Virus record (IMG/VR): IMGVR_UViG_3300047457_001149
Location: 26,358 to 90,357 of that record
Length of the DNA: 64,000 bases
Direction: 5' to 3' (one strand)
DNA from: a virus
Under the pieces are notes generated by a model, which saw nothing but the letters and a program-made list of their open reading frames with translations, made no database searches and was not told the origin of the DNA. Positions 36,894 to 45,115 of this stretch are shown here, piece after piece (the first letter of the stretch is position 1; each line of letters starts with the position of its first letter). Made by a program: the position numbers and the translations under genes.

Positions 36894-37139
36894 ATGAACA
36901 CGATCAAGTGCGGCGACTGTGTCTTCTTTGACCAGCGCGAGAAGTTCACTCCTCGCGGGCCAAAGCCCGCGTGGTACGGGTGGTGTGCGAAGAAGTCGAT
37001 CTATCCCCACCGCGCTCCGGACGGCATGGTCATTCCTGAGGGAGCTACAAGGGCGGCCGAGGATGCGACCATGAGCTCGCCTGTGATCGTGGACCCGAAG
37101 AAAGCCGTGGGGACCTGTACGGAGGTGGTGAGGAAGTGA
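36894..37139 (+). CDS. Small cysteine-containing protein, 81 aa
   Basis: 81 residues with CGDC near the N-terminus, WCAKK in the middle and one late Cys, so four cysteines could form a metal site. TAGGAGAAGC precedes ATG 36894. It overlaps the next start by one base (GTGATG). Function unknown. Confidence 0.65.
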   Translation: MNTIKCGDCVFFDQREKFTPRGPKPAWYGWCAKKSIYPHRAPDGMVIPEGATRAAEDATMSSPVIVDPKKAVGTCTEVVRK

Positions 37140-37537
37140 TGGAACCGAAGGTTTACGTTCCAGGGCAGGATCGCAAGGCGGACGACCTGATCAAGCTCTA
37201 TGACAAGATCAACACGTCTCCCGCCGCTGAGCGCACGATCGGCGAAGAGCGGTCGGTCAAAGATCCCTTCGGCATTGAGAAACGAGGCGAGCCGAAGGAC
37301 GACTACGAGGCGGGCAAGAGCGCCGCTGAGCGCTTCACGAAGTTTTTCGGACTGCTGGTCCAGGACTTCGAGCTCGCCCCGCGCGCCGCGCTCTTCGCCG
37401 CTGAGCTGACGTTCCTCAACATCTTCAACGCCGACGATCTCCCGCTTCCTGAGGAGGAGGTCGAGGCGGCGCGCAAGGCGGCGTTCGACTACTACACGAA
37501 GAGCCGCGCGCTGATTCCTTCTACGGCCAAGCGGTGA
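37139..37537 (+). CDS. Hypothetical protein, 132 aa
   Basis: 132 residues, charged N-terminal half, helical C-terminal half (ERFTKFFGLLVQDFELAPRAALFAAELTFL). ATG 37139 is chosen, sharing a base with the previous stop; a GTG three bases earlier is possible. No family recognised. Confidence 0.65.
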   Translation: MEPKVYVPGQDRKADDLIKLYDKINTSPAAERTIGEERSVKDPFGIEKRGEPKDDYEAGKSAAERFTKFFGLLVQDFELAPRAALFAAELTFLNIFNADDLPLPEEEVEAARKAAFDYYTKSRALIPSTAKR

Positions 37538-37899
37538 TCGAGCACTTCGAGTACTGCTACCTCGTGCATCGAGCCCACGAGGTTCGGCGCATGGCCGAAC
37601 GGGCCAAGGCCGAGGGAGAAGAGTTTCACGTCTCGAACGCCTTCTCCCCGTTGGCTAACTACCTGATGGCACACGCCGTCATTCGTTCAATCTCCCCGGG
37701 CGAGCCTGAAGTCATCATCCTGCGGCTGCGTCATCCGGACGATGGGCAGGACTGGCTGCCGAAGGTGCGCGCGACGCAAGGGAAGTTCTTCGAACCCGGA
37801 TACGTCGAAGTTCCTGGCGTCGTCCGCGAGGACGGGCTCGTCGAACACCTCGCGTACTCGGACAAAGTGCCCGCGCCGCTCAAGCCGCCTACGCCGTAA
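37534..37899 (+). CDS. Hypothetical protein, 121 aa
   Basis: 121 residues. Starts at GTG 37534 overlapping the stop of the previous gene (GTGA). The first half is helical (HRAHEVRRMAERAKAEGEEF), the second beta-rich with a Pro tail. No family recognised. It ends the coupled run that begins at 35940. Confidence 0.65.
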   Translation: MIEHFEYCYLVHRAHEVRRMAERAKAEGEEFHVSNAFSPLANYLMAHAVIRSISPGEPEVIILRLRHPDDGQDWLPKVRATQGKFFEPGYVEVPGVVREDGLVEHLAYSDKVPAPLKPPTP

Positions 37900-37923
37900 A
37901 AAATTCAGACTTGCTGGTACAAG
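37895..37923 (+). promoter_or_regulatory. Candidate promoter CGTAAA-N17-TACAAG
   Basis: CGTAAA (37895-37900), 17 bases, TACAAG (37918-37923), preceded by GG. A start about seven bases downstream falls at the foot of the hairpin at 37929-37957, which supports the call. It resembles sites at 1957 and 51157. Confidence 0.5.
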
Positions 37924-37928
37924 GCTTC

Positions 37929-37957
37929 ACTTTCCCTCCCATTGTGGGAGTGAAAGT
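37929..37957 (+). promoter_or_regulatory. 5'-leader hairpin before the GHKL-type gene
   Basis: ACTTTC-C-CTCCCA pairs with TGGGAG-T-GAAAGT around a TTG loop: twelve pairs and one mismatch. It ends ten bases before ATG 37968, leaving GGAGG free. No T-run follows, so it looks like a leader element rather than a terminator. Confidence 0.65.
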
Positions 37958-37967
37958 CGGAGGAATC

Positions 37968-39278
37968 ATGAAGATCCAGTACCAGATCACCCGCAACTAC
38001 GTCTCCAACTGGTCCCTCGCTCACGCGATCCGTGAGGTGATGGCCAACGCTTTTGACGCCGAGAAGCAGCTCGGCGCCAAGGCGCAGATCAAGTACGACA
38101 AGAAGAACAAGAGGCTGACCGTCCGCAACGAGAACGTCTCGGTCCGTCATGAAGACGCGCTCTACTTCGGCGAGAGCTCGAAGCGTGGGCAGGACTTCAT
38201 CGGCCAGTACGGCGAGGGCCTGAAGCTCGCGCTGCTGGTCTTCGCGAGGCTCGACCTCGACGTCGTCATCAAGAACGGCGCCAACGAGAACTGGCGGCCG
38301 TCGATGCAGACGGACAAGCTCGGCGTCGAGTGCCTGACCCTCGACATCACCAAGGCGGACAGGCAGGAGGGGCACTTCGACGTCGTGCTGAACGGCATCG
38401 AGGAGGAGTCGTGGGACACGATCCGTTCGTGGTTCCTGCAGCTCAGCCCGGCGTCCGAGGTCAAGCAGACCACCTACGGCCAGCTGCTCGACGACCCGGA
38501 GTACGTCGGCAAGATCTTCGTCCGTGGCGTCTACGTCACGACGCGACCGAAGTACGACTTCGGCTACAACTTCTTCCACGTCGACACCGGCCGCGACCGT
38601 CAGGTCCCGTCCAACTTCGACATCGACTGGTCGATCCAGCAGATCTGGAACGAGCTGTCGAAGAAGGGCGACGCGAAGTTTCGCGCTCGCCTGTTCAAGA
38701 GCTTTGAGAGCGAGGCCGCCGAGCAGGAGGCCTTCCTCTACAACCAGCCCCCTGCGCTGGTCACCGCGATGGTGACTGAGTTCAAGGAGAACTACGGCGA
38801 CAAGGCCGTACCCGTCGCCGGTACCGGCGAGGGCGGCGACCTGGAGCACCTCGGCCACACGCCCGTGCCGCTGCCCAAGCGCCTCGTCGCGCTACTTCGG
38901 GCAGAGATGCCGTCGCCCGAGAAGATCAAGGCCGAGTACTCGCAACAAGTCGTGAAGCGCTACCGGCTCGCCGAGCTCTCGCCCGTCGAGGTGAAGAACT
39001 TCACTCGCGCGCTGGAGCTCCTCTTCCCGCACGTGCGAGACGCGACCACGCGCGCGGTCATCGTCGACTTCGGCTCGAAGGACGTACTCGGCCTGCACAG
39101 CGGCGAGGACGTCTACATCGCGAAGGAAGTGGCACAGGACTTCGGCAAGCTCGCCATGGTCCTCGTCCACGAGTTCGCGCACGACTCCGGCGCCGACGGG
39201 AGCAAGGCGCACACCGACGCCATCCAGAGCCTCAGCGAGTCTCTGGTGAATCAGCTGTGGCGGCAGATTCCGGCGTAG
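37968..39278 (+). CDS. GHKL-type ATPase-like protein with C-terminal HEFAH metal motif
   Basis: 436 residues. The N-terminal ~95 have the GHKL order: N-box E23-x3-N27-x2-D30 (REVMANAFDA), and the GQYGEG lid with following Lys (79-86), while the usual DxGxG between them is degenerate (RNENVSV). The C-terminal end has HEFAH (401-405), a further His415, and a helix, resembling zinc-metalloprotease HExxH sites. Gyrase/MutL/Hsp90-like ATPases and phage rIIA proteins share the first fold. A combined ATP switch and metalloprotease is unusual; function cannot be assigned. Start: ATG 37968 after GGAGG. Confidence 0.8.
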   Translation: MKIQYQITRNYVSNWSLAHAIREVMANAFDAEKQLGAKAQIKYDKKNKRLTVRNENVSVRHEDALYFGESSKRGQDFIGQYGEGLKLALLVFARLDLDVVIKNGANENWRPSMQTDKLGVECLTLDITKADRQEGHFDVVLNGIEEESWDTIRSWFLQLSPASEVKQTTYGQLLDDPEYVGKIFVRGVYVTTRPKYDFGYNFFHVDTGRDRQVPSNFDIDWSIQQIWNELSKKGDAKFRARLFKSFESEAAEQEAFLYNQPPALVTAMVTEFKENYGDKAVPVAGTGEGGDLEHLGHTPVPLPKRLVALLRAEMPSPEKIKAEYSQQVVKRYRLAELSPVEVKNFTRALELLFPHVRDATTRAVIVDFGSKDVLGLHSGEDVYIAKEVAQDFGKLAMVLVHEFAHDSGADGSKAHTDAIQSLSESLVNQLWRQIPA

Positions 39279-39651
39279 GCTCCGGCTTCGTCGCGTCCAG
39301 CGACTCGATCAGCGCTTGAAACATCCGGAGCTTCTCCGGGTCACTGAGCGCCTTACTCACAGGCTCGGGCAGATGCGCTGCGCGCAACGCTTCCGCTGGC
39401 ACTACGCCGGCGCGGCGTTGCGCGTAGCGCTGTCCGGCGACCATCAGCTTCGCCGGGTCAAAGCCGGCGGCGCGCACCACTTCAACAAGGAAGGCGGGGA
39501 CGGGCTTGGACAGCGCCCAGCTCTCCCACGCCTCTGCAGACTTCCGGCGCAACATCACGTTCATGATGGCGGTGATGAGCGGCCAGAAAACCAGCCCCAG
39601 AAGAACGTCCTGGTGCTGGATCACGAAAGACAGAACGACGTTTAGGTTCAT
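39232..39651 (-). CDS. Single-pass membrane protein, possible holin-type, 139 aa
   Basis: 139 residues. Residues ~5-32 form one hydrophobic helix (VLLGLVFWPLITAIMNV), followed by a basic and Trp-rich turn (RRKSAEAWESWAL), and a soluble helical tail with a Pro/Glu-rich end. This looks like small phage membrane proteins near lysis genes, but one helix and no lysis neighbour leave it open. It converges on, and overlaps by 47 bases, the + strand gene ending 39278. No good ribosome site precedes ATG 39651, which lowers confidence. Confidence 0.55.
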   Translation of the reverse strand: MNLNVVLSFVIQHQDVLLGLVFWPLITAIMNVMLRRKSAEAWESWALSKPVPAFLVEVVRAAGFDPAKLMVAGQRYAQRRAGVVPAEALRAAHLPEPVSKALSDPEKLRMFQALIESLDATKPEPTPESAATADSPETR

Positions 39652-39663
39652 GAGGACAAAGGT

Positions 39664-40125
39664 ATGTCGAACAAGACCGTAGCAGTCATCAATGCCGTTG
39701 ACGCCATCGCTCGCGCAGCCGCGTTTCTCGACCAGGTTCGAGGCGACTCGGCGCTCTCAAAGGTTGACGATCACGCAGCTCTCCACAAGGCGTGGGCGCA
39801 TCTCGCCAAGGCGCCGCAGCGGCTCGGGCTCGACCCGATGACCAACGCGCGCTGCAACGCGCTCACGCAGGCCAACACCGCACTGTACGCGGCGTCCCAC
39901 GCGACGACGCAGTCACAGGCGGACGCGCTCACGCAGACGGCGAATGCGCTGCTCTCGCTGCATGACCAGGCGGCGGGCGTGGCGTGGTATAGCCTGCCGG
40001 GCACGCGTCGCGATGTGCGCGCCGAGACCCTGCGGCTCAACGACCGGGCGGAAAATCGTCAGCTGCTGCACAAGGTTGTGGAGCTGCTCGGCATCATTGC
40101 GGCCCGTTCCACGACCAATCACTGA
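39664..40125 (+). CDS. Hypothetical protein, 153 aa
   Basis: 153 residues, Ala-rich helical sequence throughout with many Thr/Gln (ANTALYAASHATTQSQADAL). GAGGACAAAGG precedes ATG 39664. No family recognised. A helical bundle or coat-like role could be imagined, but nothing supports it. Confidence 0.65.
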   Translation: MSNKTVAVINAVDAIARAAAFLDQVRGDSALSKVDDHAALHKAWAHLAKAPQRLGLDPMTNARCNALTQANTALYAASHATTQSQADALTQTANALLSLHDQAAGVAWYSLPGTRRDVRAETLRLNDRAENRQLLHKVVELLGIIAARSTTNH

Positions 40126-40137
40126 AGGAACAATAAC

Positions 40138-40371
40138 ATGGACAAGCTTCTGCAACAGATTCAAAATACTCTGAACTCGGCGCGTGAAGGCACAGTGGTC
40201 GACGTCGCGCCGCTGCTTTCGGCAGCGGACGCGATCACCGACGGGGAGCGCTTGGAGCTCGCCGCATCTGCCGCAAATCCCAAGAACGTCGCCGGGTATC
40301 TTCGAGATGTTCTCCGGGTCATTGCGGAACCGCCACCGCAGCCCGCACAGCTCAGCTCGCCGCAGCAGTGA
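40138..40371 (+). CDS. Hypothetical protein, 77 aa
   Basis: 77 residues, helical with a Pro/Gln tail. ATG 40138 follows GAAGGAAC. No family recognised. Same operon as its neighbours. Confidence 0.6.
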   Translation: MDKLLQQIQNTLNSAREGTVVDVAPLLSAADAITDGERLELAASAANPKNVAGYLRDVLRVIAEPPPQPAQLSSPQQ

Positions 40372-40392
40372 CACTTTACGTCGTCAACCGTC

Positions 40393-40587
40393 ATGCCCGC
40401 AAAGAGAACGCCCACGTCCGACGCGCGACTGCGTCTGATCCTCGCTAGCTACGAGGACGTACTTAAGGCGCGAGCTGCGAGAAAGGACGCGCCTGACGAC
40501 GCGGCCGCTCAGAACAAAGAAGCCCGGGCGATCACGCTGCTAGAGAACAGCGTGATCGACTGGATCAACGACGTCTGGAAGACTTGA
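40393..40587 (+). CDS. Hypothetical protein, 64 aa
   Basis: 64 residues, basic N-terminus and one or two helices ending IDWINDVWKT. No family recognised; the ribosome site before ATG 40393 is weak. Confidence 0.5.
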   Translation: MPAKRTPTSDARLRLILASYEDVLKARAARKDAPDDAAAQNKEARAITLLENSVIDWINDVWKT

Positions 40588-40618
40588 CTAGGTTTCACAC
40601 AAGGAGTAAAAAAGACAC

Positions 40619-40819
40619 ATGACGGACATCGAAGCGCAGTTTCAGGAGCTCATTCAGGCGGCCAAGGCACACAAGGCCGAGCTCGACATGGCGAAGCTGG
40701 AGTACAAGCACACCATGCGAAAGGTCGGGATCTTGGCGGAGCAGTACCCCGCCATGGCGCAGAAGCTCGGGCTGACCGCGCCGAAGAAGGACAAGAGCGA
40801 CAGCGGCAGCGAAGAGTAA
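40619..40819 (+). CDS. Hypothetical helical protein, 66 aa
   Basis: 66 residues, a probable single long helix or coiled coil (EAQFQELIQAAKAHKAEL) and a Lys/Ser/Asp tail. AAGGAGTAAAAAAG precedes ATG 40619. Function unknown. Confidence 0.6.
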   Translation: MTDIEAQFQELIQAAKAHKAELDMAKLEYKHTMRKVGILAEQYPAMAQKLGLTAPKKDKSDSGSEE

Positions 40820-40841
40820 CGGCACCACTAGCACACCACTA

Positions 40842-40873
40842 ACGGGCGTCGGGGCTTCGGCCCCGGCGCCCGT
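40842..40873 (+). ncRNA. UUCG-capped leader hairpin, copy 1
   Basis: Fourteen pairs (ACGGGCGTCGGGGC with GCCCCGGCGCCCGT, one T-G pair) capped by C-TTCG-G. It ends 17 bases before ATG 40891. A second copy at 51221-51252 has compensatory changes. No T-run follows, so it is a leader or processing signal rather than a terminator. Confidence 0.7.
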
Positions 40874-40890
40874 TGGCGTTAGGAGAAAAC

Positions 40891-42381
40891 ATGTCGAGAG
40901 TCTGGTCGAAGTTTCAAGAAGACATCTACAGGTTCGTCGCTCAAGAGACGGGGAACCTGATGGTGATCGCGCGCGCCGGCTGCGGCAAGACCACCACCAT
41001 CTGCGAGGCGTGCAACCGGATCCCGCGCGGTAAGCGCGTCCTAGTCTGCGCCTTCAACAACAAGATTCGCGACGAGCTTGCTGAGCGCTTGAAGGACATG
41101 AAGCACGTGTACGTCAAGGGCATGCACCAGCTCGGCTTCGCCGCGATCATGCGACAGCGCGGCGGCGGTCGGCTGGACGTGGACCGCTACCGCATCCGCG
41201 ACTACGTCCGGGGGCTGATCCCGGACGAGATGAAGGAGTATCGCGGTGACATGGTCAAGCTCGTGGCGATGTGCATGGCTAACTTGGCCTTGGACAGCGG
41301 CGCGATCAAGAGCGCCATGTACGAGTACGACCTTCGCCCTAGCGCACCGGCCCACGAGGGCCTGTTCATCGAGTGGACTCAGGCGGCCATGGAGTACAGC
41401 CGGCGGCCGGCGGCGTCCATTTCTTTCGACGAGCAAGTGTTCCTGCCTGCCGTCATGAACCTCTCGACGGGCGCCTTCGACGTCGTCCTGGTTGACGAGG
41501 CGCAGGACTTGAACGCCTGCCAGTACCGCATCGCCATGAACGCGGTAAAGCGCGGCGGCCGCGTGATCGCGGTCGGCGACGACCGTCAGGCGATCTACGG
41601 CTTTCGCGGCGCTGACTCCGACGCCATCGGTCGGCTGACGCGCGAGCTCAAGGCGACGGTGTTGCCCTTGAGCGTCACCTATCGCTGCCCGACCAAGGTC
41701 GTCGCCTTGGCTCAGCGCCTTGTGCCTGACTTCGAGTCGGGAGACGGAGCGCCCCCGGGCGAGGTGCGAATCGTCGGCGAGAAGGAGTTTCTCGACGGCG
41801 TGAAGGTCGGGGACGCGGTGATCAGCCGCACCAACTCCGGCCTCACCAAGTACTGCTTGTCTCTGCTCGTCGGAGGCAAGCGCGCACGCATCATCGGGAG
41901 AGACTTGAGCGCGAAGCTTGAGGCGATCCTGGCGCGCGTGACGACGAACGTCCTCAAGGACGCGCTCGGTCAGATGAGCGCGTTTGTAGAGGACGAGGTT
42001 GAACGCCTCGTCGCCGCCAAGAAGGATGACAAGGCCGAGGAGCTCCTCGACAACCTTGAAGCCCTTCGCGCGCTGTCAGACGGCATGACGACTGTCACTT
42101 CATTGCGGCAGCGCATGAACTCTCTCTTCGCCGAGGGCGACGGCGTCGAGTACGGCACCATCCCCTGCATGACCGTACACAAGGCGAAGGGCCTTGAGTT
42201 CGATCGGGTCTGGCTCTTGGAGTCGACCTTCCGCGTCAACACCATCGAGGGTGAGAACCTCTACTACGTCGGCATCACGCGCACCAAACACCAACTCTTT
42301 CTGGTTCAAGTGCCGCGCGCTGACGGCTCGAAGGTTCCCAGCATCGCGCTGACCACCCTGGGCTTCAACCCGAACGCGTAA
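40891..42381 (+). CDS. UvrD/Rep-like superfamily 1 DNA helicase
   Basis: 496 residues. Walker A ARAGCGKTT (residues ~27-35), DEAQD (202-206), GDDRQAIYGFRGA (motif III area) and the late YYVGITRTKHQLFL (motif VI) are clear. It lacks the large insertions of UvrD and is shorter than PcrA, like other phage SF1 helicases. It would unwind DNA during replication or repair. ATG 40891 follows TTAGGAG, behind a stable hairpin. A strong hairpin follows the stop. Confidence 0.92.
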   Translation: MSRVWSKFQEDIYRFVAQETGNLMVIARAGCGKTTTICEACNRIPRGKRVLVCAFNNKIRDELAERLKDMKHVYVKGMHQLGFAAIMRQRGGGRLDVDRYRIRDYVRGLIPDEMKEYRGDMVKLVAMCMANLALDSGAIKSAMYEYDLRPSAPAHEGLFIEWTQAAMEYSRRPAASISFDEQVFLPAVMNLSTGAFDVVLVDEAQDLNACQYRIAMNAVKRGGRVIAVGDDRQAIYGFRGADSDAIGRLTRELKATVLPLSVTYRCPTKVVALAQRLVPDFESGDGAPPGEVRIVGEKEFLDGVKVGDAVISRTNSGLTKYCLSLLVGGKRARIIGRDLSAKLEAILARVTTNVLKDALGQMSAFVEDEVERLVAAKKDDKAEELLDNLEALRALSDGMTTVTSLRQRMNSLFAEGDGVEYGTIPCMTVHKAKGLEFDRVWLLESTFRVNTIEGENLYYVGITRTKHQLFLVQVPRADGSKVPSIALTTLGFNPNA

Positions 42382-42388
42382 CCCACGA

Positions 42389-42415
42389 GGAGGGGCGAGG
42401 ACAACTCGCCCCTCC
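42389..42415 (+). terminator. Hairpin after the UvrD-like gene
   Basis: GGAGGGGCGAG pairs with CTCGCCCCTCC around GACAA: eleven perfect pairs starting eight bases after the stop, followed by TTCGCTCTCC. Likely a terminator, although the T-run is poor. Confidence 0.55.
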
Positions 42416-42419
42416 TTCG

Positions 42420-42469
42420 CTCTCCGCCCCTTTCTGTTGCCGCGCGCGGCGGCAGAAAGGGGCGGAGAG
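42420..42469 (+). ncRNA. Long leader hairpin, 17 bp stem
   Basis: CTCTCCGCCCCTTTCTG pairs perfectly with CAGAAAGGGGCGGAGAG, enclosing a further G/C stem. It ends 23 bases before GTG 42493, which has TTAGGAGGAGG. Matches the hairpin-plus-ribosome-site layout seen at other unit starts. Confidence 0.6.
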
Positions 42470-42492
42470 CCTCATTGGTTAGGAGGAGGCAT

Positions 42493-43167
42493 GTGACACT
42501 AGAAGAGGCGATAGAGAAGATCAAGAAGGCGTACGCACAGAAGCTCACCGGCGTCAGAGCGTCGACGGAGCTACTACGCAACGCCGTAAACGTCTACGAG
42601 AGCGCGGCTCAAGAGGACGCGCTCAACCACTTCCTCATCGGGTCCGGCATCATCTCTCCGGACACCGAGCGCAAGGCCGAGACCGCGGCGCTCACGCTGC
42701 TCGACGTCGTCGAGAAGCTGCCCGAGCTCCGCCCGGGCTACGAGCACGAGATGATCTTGTTGGAAGATGAAGAGGAGACGGAGGCGGCGCCCGAGCCGCT
42801 GCCCGAGAGGCCGTTCCCTCTTCTCGCGGCGGACGGGCGCCCCGTTCTGATCTTCGGCGGCTTCGTCGTCGAGGATAAGATGCGTTCGCTGACGCAGACG
42901 GCGGGCGTTGCGGTGGAGTGGATTTCTAACGAGAGGAATGGGCAGGGCGACGGTGAGTGTGAGAGCGCGTGCCGCAAGATCCGCAACGGGCAGTATGCCG
43001 GGGTGATCTTGCTGAACGAGCTCATGTCACACCGACAGGGCGACAATCTGATCAAGGCTGCCAAGGGTGCAGGAGTTCACCACGCCGTCGGTAAGAAAGG
43101 CGGCAAGGGTGTGCTGCTGCGAGCGCTGGAACTGTTCGAGAAACAACGCAAGGAGACTGTGAAATGA
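42493..43167 (+). CDS. Protein with DUF2325-like C-terminal domain, 224 aa
   Basis: 224 residues. The N-terminal ~85 are helical, then an acidic/Pro linker (EDEEETEAAPEPLPE), then ~110 residues resembling DUF2325: PVLIFGG..., EWISNERNGQ, GVILLNELMSHRQGDNLIKAAKGAGVHHAVGKKGGKG. Such domains occur in bacterial DNA-repair and defence contexts, but their reaction is not known. Start GTG 42493 lies inside ATGTGA, so an ATG two bases earlier would stop at once. The next gene overlaps by four bases. Confidence 0.6.
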   Translation: MTLEEAIEKIKKAYAQKLTGVRASTELLRNAVNVYESAAQEDALNHFLIGSGIISPDTERKAETAALTLLDVVEKLPELRPGYEHEMILLEDEEETEAAPEPLPERPFPLLAADGRPVLIFGGFVVEDKMRSLTQTAGVAVEWISNERNGQGDGECESACRKIRNGQYAGVILLNELMSHRQGDNLIKAAKGAGVHHAVGKKGGKGVLLRALELFEKQRKETVK

Positions 43168-44207
43168 CGAGCTACTACAACATCTGCAAGGCCTTCATCA
43201 ATGGCGAGAAGATCGAGAAGCGCTGGCTCTCCCGCGTCGGGAAGAACAACGGCTGGGGTTACGGACGGGGCGGCGGGCTCTACTCAGCGCCGGGGACGAG
43301 GCGGATGGACGTCATCTACCAGGACGGCGTCAGCATAATTCGTTCCTACGAGCGCATGGCGCTGGCCGTGCGCCAAGATAACGGGCGCGTCATCGTGAAC
43401 GCCGATGATGGCCCGTCGATGATGACCCGCAGTCACCAGCGGGAGCTGCGCGGCGTGCTGCAGGGCGTGGAGCACTGCCTCCTGCCGTTCTCCGCGCTGC
43501 GCGCCGCCGGGATCTTTGTGGAGGATGTGGTGATCGTGGCCACGACTCCGGACAAAGAGATCGAGACCTGGAAGAAGTGCCGGTGCGAGAAGCCCTGGCA
43601 CACCGAGTCGAACGATTACGTTCGAGTGAACGAGGACGGCACGCACTCGGTGCGGAACGTTCAGCACTTCCTGGGCGAGACGCTCTTCACCACGCAACGG
43701 CATCCGGACCGTTACTACGTCGCCGGCCTCGACCGGAACGACGACCCGCGTAAGCGGAACTTCTATCTGGCGTGGCTGCCCGCCTTCGCGGCGCCCAAGA
43801 GCGTCGACGAGGCGCTCGAACTGCTGAAGCCGCAGGGTCTGCCGGAGAGCGGCTGGCTTCGTCAGGGCGAGTGGTTCTTCGTGCCGAAGCCGGGGCTCAA
43901 GCCGGTGCTTGAAGGCGGGAACGTGTTGGTCAAGGAGACCAAGATTACCTGGGACAAGACGAAGCCCGGCGTCCCGATCACGTCGGCGGACGCGGAGGAA
44001 GCACGGGCGTCGGCGAAGGGGCTGCCCTGGGGACGTCAGCGCCGGCACCGTGCGACACGCATGTACATCAACGACTCAGTGTACGTGAGCGGCATGGTTC
44101 GAGACGCGGAGCACAGCCCTCTCAAGCTGGGCGATGGGAAGACTTGGTACGAGGTGATTCGTAACCGCGCCGTGGGCAGCTGGGGCGCGCAAGGGAATGT
44201 GGACTGA
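43164..44207 (+). CDS. Conserved hypothetical protein, 347 aa
   Basis: 347 residues. Aromatic and His-rich segments recur: RQGEWFFVPKP (~233-243) and RATRMYIND...VSGMVRDAEHSPLKLG...WYEVIRNRA at the C-terminus. This C-terminal pattern is shared by unassigned phage and plasmid proteins. No catalytic motif is clear. It overlaps the preceding gene by four bases and the next start by one (TGATG). Confidence 0.7.
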   Translation: MTSYYNICKAFINGEKIEKRWLSRVGKNNGWGYGRGGGLYSAPGTRRMDVIYQDGVSIIRSYERMALAVRQDNGRVIVNADDGPSMMTRSHQRELRGVLQGVEHCLLPFSALRAAGIFVEDVVIVATTPDKEIETWKKCRCEKPWHTESNDYVRVNEDGTHSVRNVQHFLGETLFTTQRHPDRYYVAGLDRNDDPRKRNFYLAWLPAFAAPKSVDEALELLKPQGLPESGWLRQGEWFFVPKPGLKPVLEGGNVLVKETKITWDKTKPGVPITSADAEEARASAKGLPWGRQRRHRATRMYINDSVYVSGMVRDAEHSPLKLGDGKTWYEVIRNRAVGSWGAQGNVD

Positions 44208-44476
44208 TGCGAGAGCTGTACGAGTTTCGGGAAGCGCCCGCAGACTTCGATCTACCCGACGCGTTCGATCCCGATCGAAGCAATCGGGACCGCGCGAAGC
44301 GGGCGGCGATGGGTCTGGAGGCCTACTGGGGAGACACCGACAGAGGAGAGGAAGCAGAGACCGTGGCCAAGGACTTCCTGACCGACCTCCTGCATTGGGG
44401 CGACGGTCAGGGGATCGACATCGAGGAGTTGTTGGGTCGAGCGAGGTCTACCTACGAGGATGAGAGGCAGCGATGA
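44207..44476 (+). CDS. Small acidic protein, 89 aa (paralogue 1)
   Basis: 89 residues. Its C-terminal ~55 residues (AAMGLEAYWG...DFLTDLLHWGDGQGIDIEELLGRARSTYEDE in outline) match the next protein (AARAIEAHW...DLLADLWHWCEGQGLDFYEIAAEARATF). The two genes are a tandem duplicate overlapping by four bases. Function unknown. Confidence 0.65.
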   Translation: MRELYEFREAPADFDLPDAFDPDRSNRDRAKRAAMGLEAYWGDTDRGEEAETVAKDFLTDLLHWGDGQGIDIEELLGRARSTYEDERQR

Positions 44477-44748
44477 AGCTTCAAGGCATGCGCAGTTACA
44501 AGAACGCGCCGGCCTCGTTCTTCGAGGTCAAGCGGGACGGTACCTGCGGACGAAGGCGCGCCAACAAGGCGGCGAGGGCGATCGAGGCGCACTGGGAAGA
44601 GACGAAGCCGGAGGGCGCTAGCGCGAAGGACTTGTTTCACGATCTCCTCGCCGACCTCTGGCACTGGTGCGAGGGGCAGGGCCTCGACTTCTACGAGATC
44701 GCGGCGGAGGCGCGCGCGACATTCAAGCAGGAGAGAGATCAGAAGTGA
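44473..44748 (+). CDS. Small protein, 91 aa (paralogue 2)
   Basis: 91 residues, paralogue of the gene at 44207; the shared core is HW/YW...DLL.D..HW..GQG.D. The N-terminus is basic with Cys-Gly-Arg-Arg-Arg, unlike the acidic first copy, so the copies have diverged. Coupled by ATGA overlap. Confidence 0.65.
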   Translation: MKLQGMRSYKNAPASFFEVKRDGTCGRRRANKAARAIEAHWEETKPEGASAKDLFHDLLADLWHWCEGQGLDFYEIAAEARATFKQERDQK

Positions 44749-44770
44749 CTTGTGATACCTTTACGAGGTA

Positions 44771-45115
44771 ATGCGCAATCACTACTTGAATCACGAGGAG
44801 CTTGAGTCTCTCGCATCCGACGACAACGACAACGTGCGTAAGCTCGTGGACTTGCTCCGCGATCTCGCCGGAGAGCGCTTGTTGGATCGGATGCGAGACC
44901 TCGGCCGTAAGTACCTGAACGACAGCGAAGCCTCAGGCCTCGATCGGGCTCTGTGGTACGCCGTCGAGAACGGGCCAGCCAGGCTAGACAGCGAAGAGGT
45001 CGGCGATCTCGAACAGCTGTCGCAAATGGCCGGAGGCTGGTGGCGGCTCGACGGCCCGGAACCGGAGTTCTTGTCGTTCGAGGAGTGGACTGAGATTTAC
45101 GGAGACGGGCAGTGA
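44771..45115 (+). CDS. Hypothetical protein, 114 aa
   Basis: 114 residues, acidic and helical, with GGWWRLDG near residue ~90. ATG 44771 follows ACGAGGTA. It overlaps the Xre-type gene by four bases (GTGA), so both are likely made together. Confidence 0.65.
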   Translation: MRNHYLNHEELESLASDDNDNVRKLVDLLRDLAGERLLDRMRDLGRKYLNDSEASGLDRALWYAVENGPARLDSEEVGDLEQLSQMAGGWWRLDGPEPEFLSFEEWTEIYGDGQ

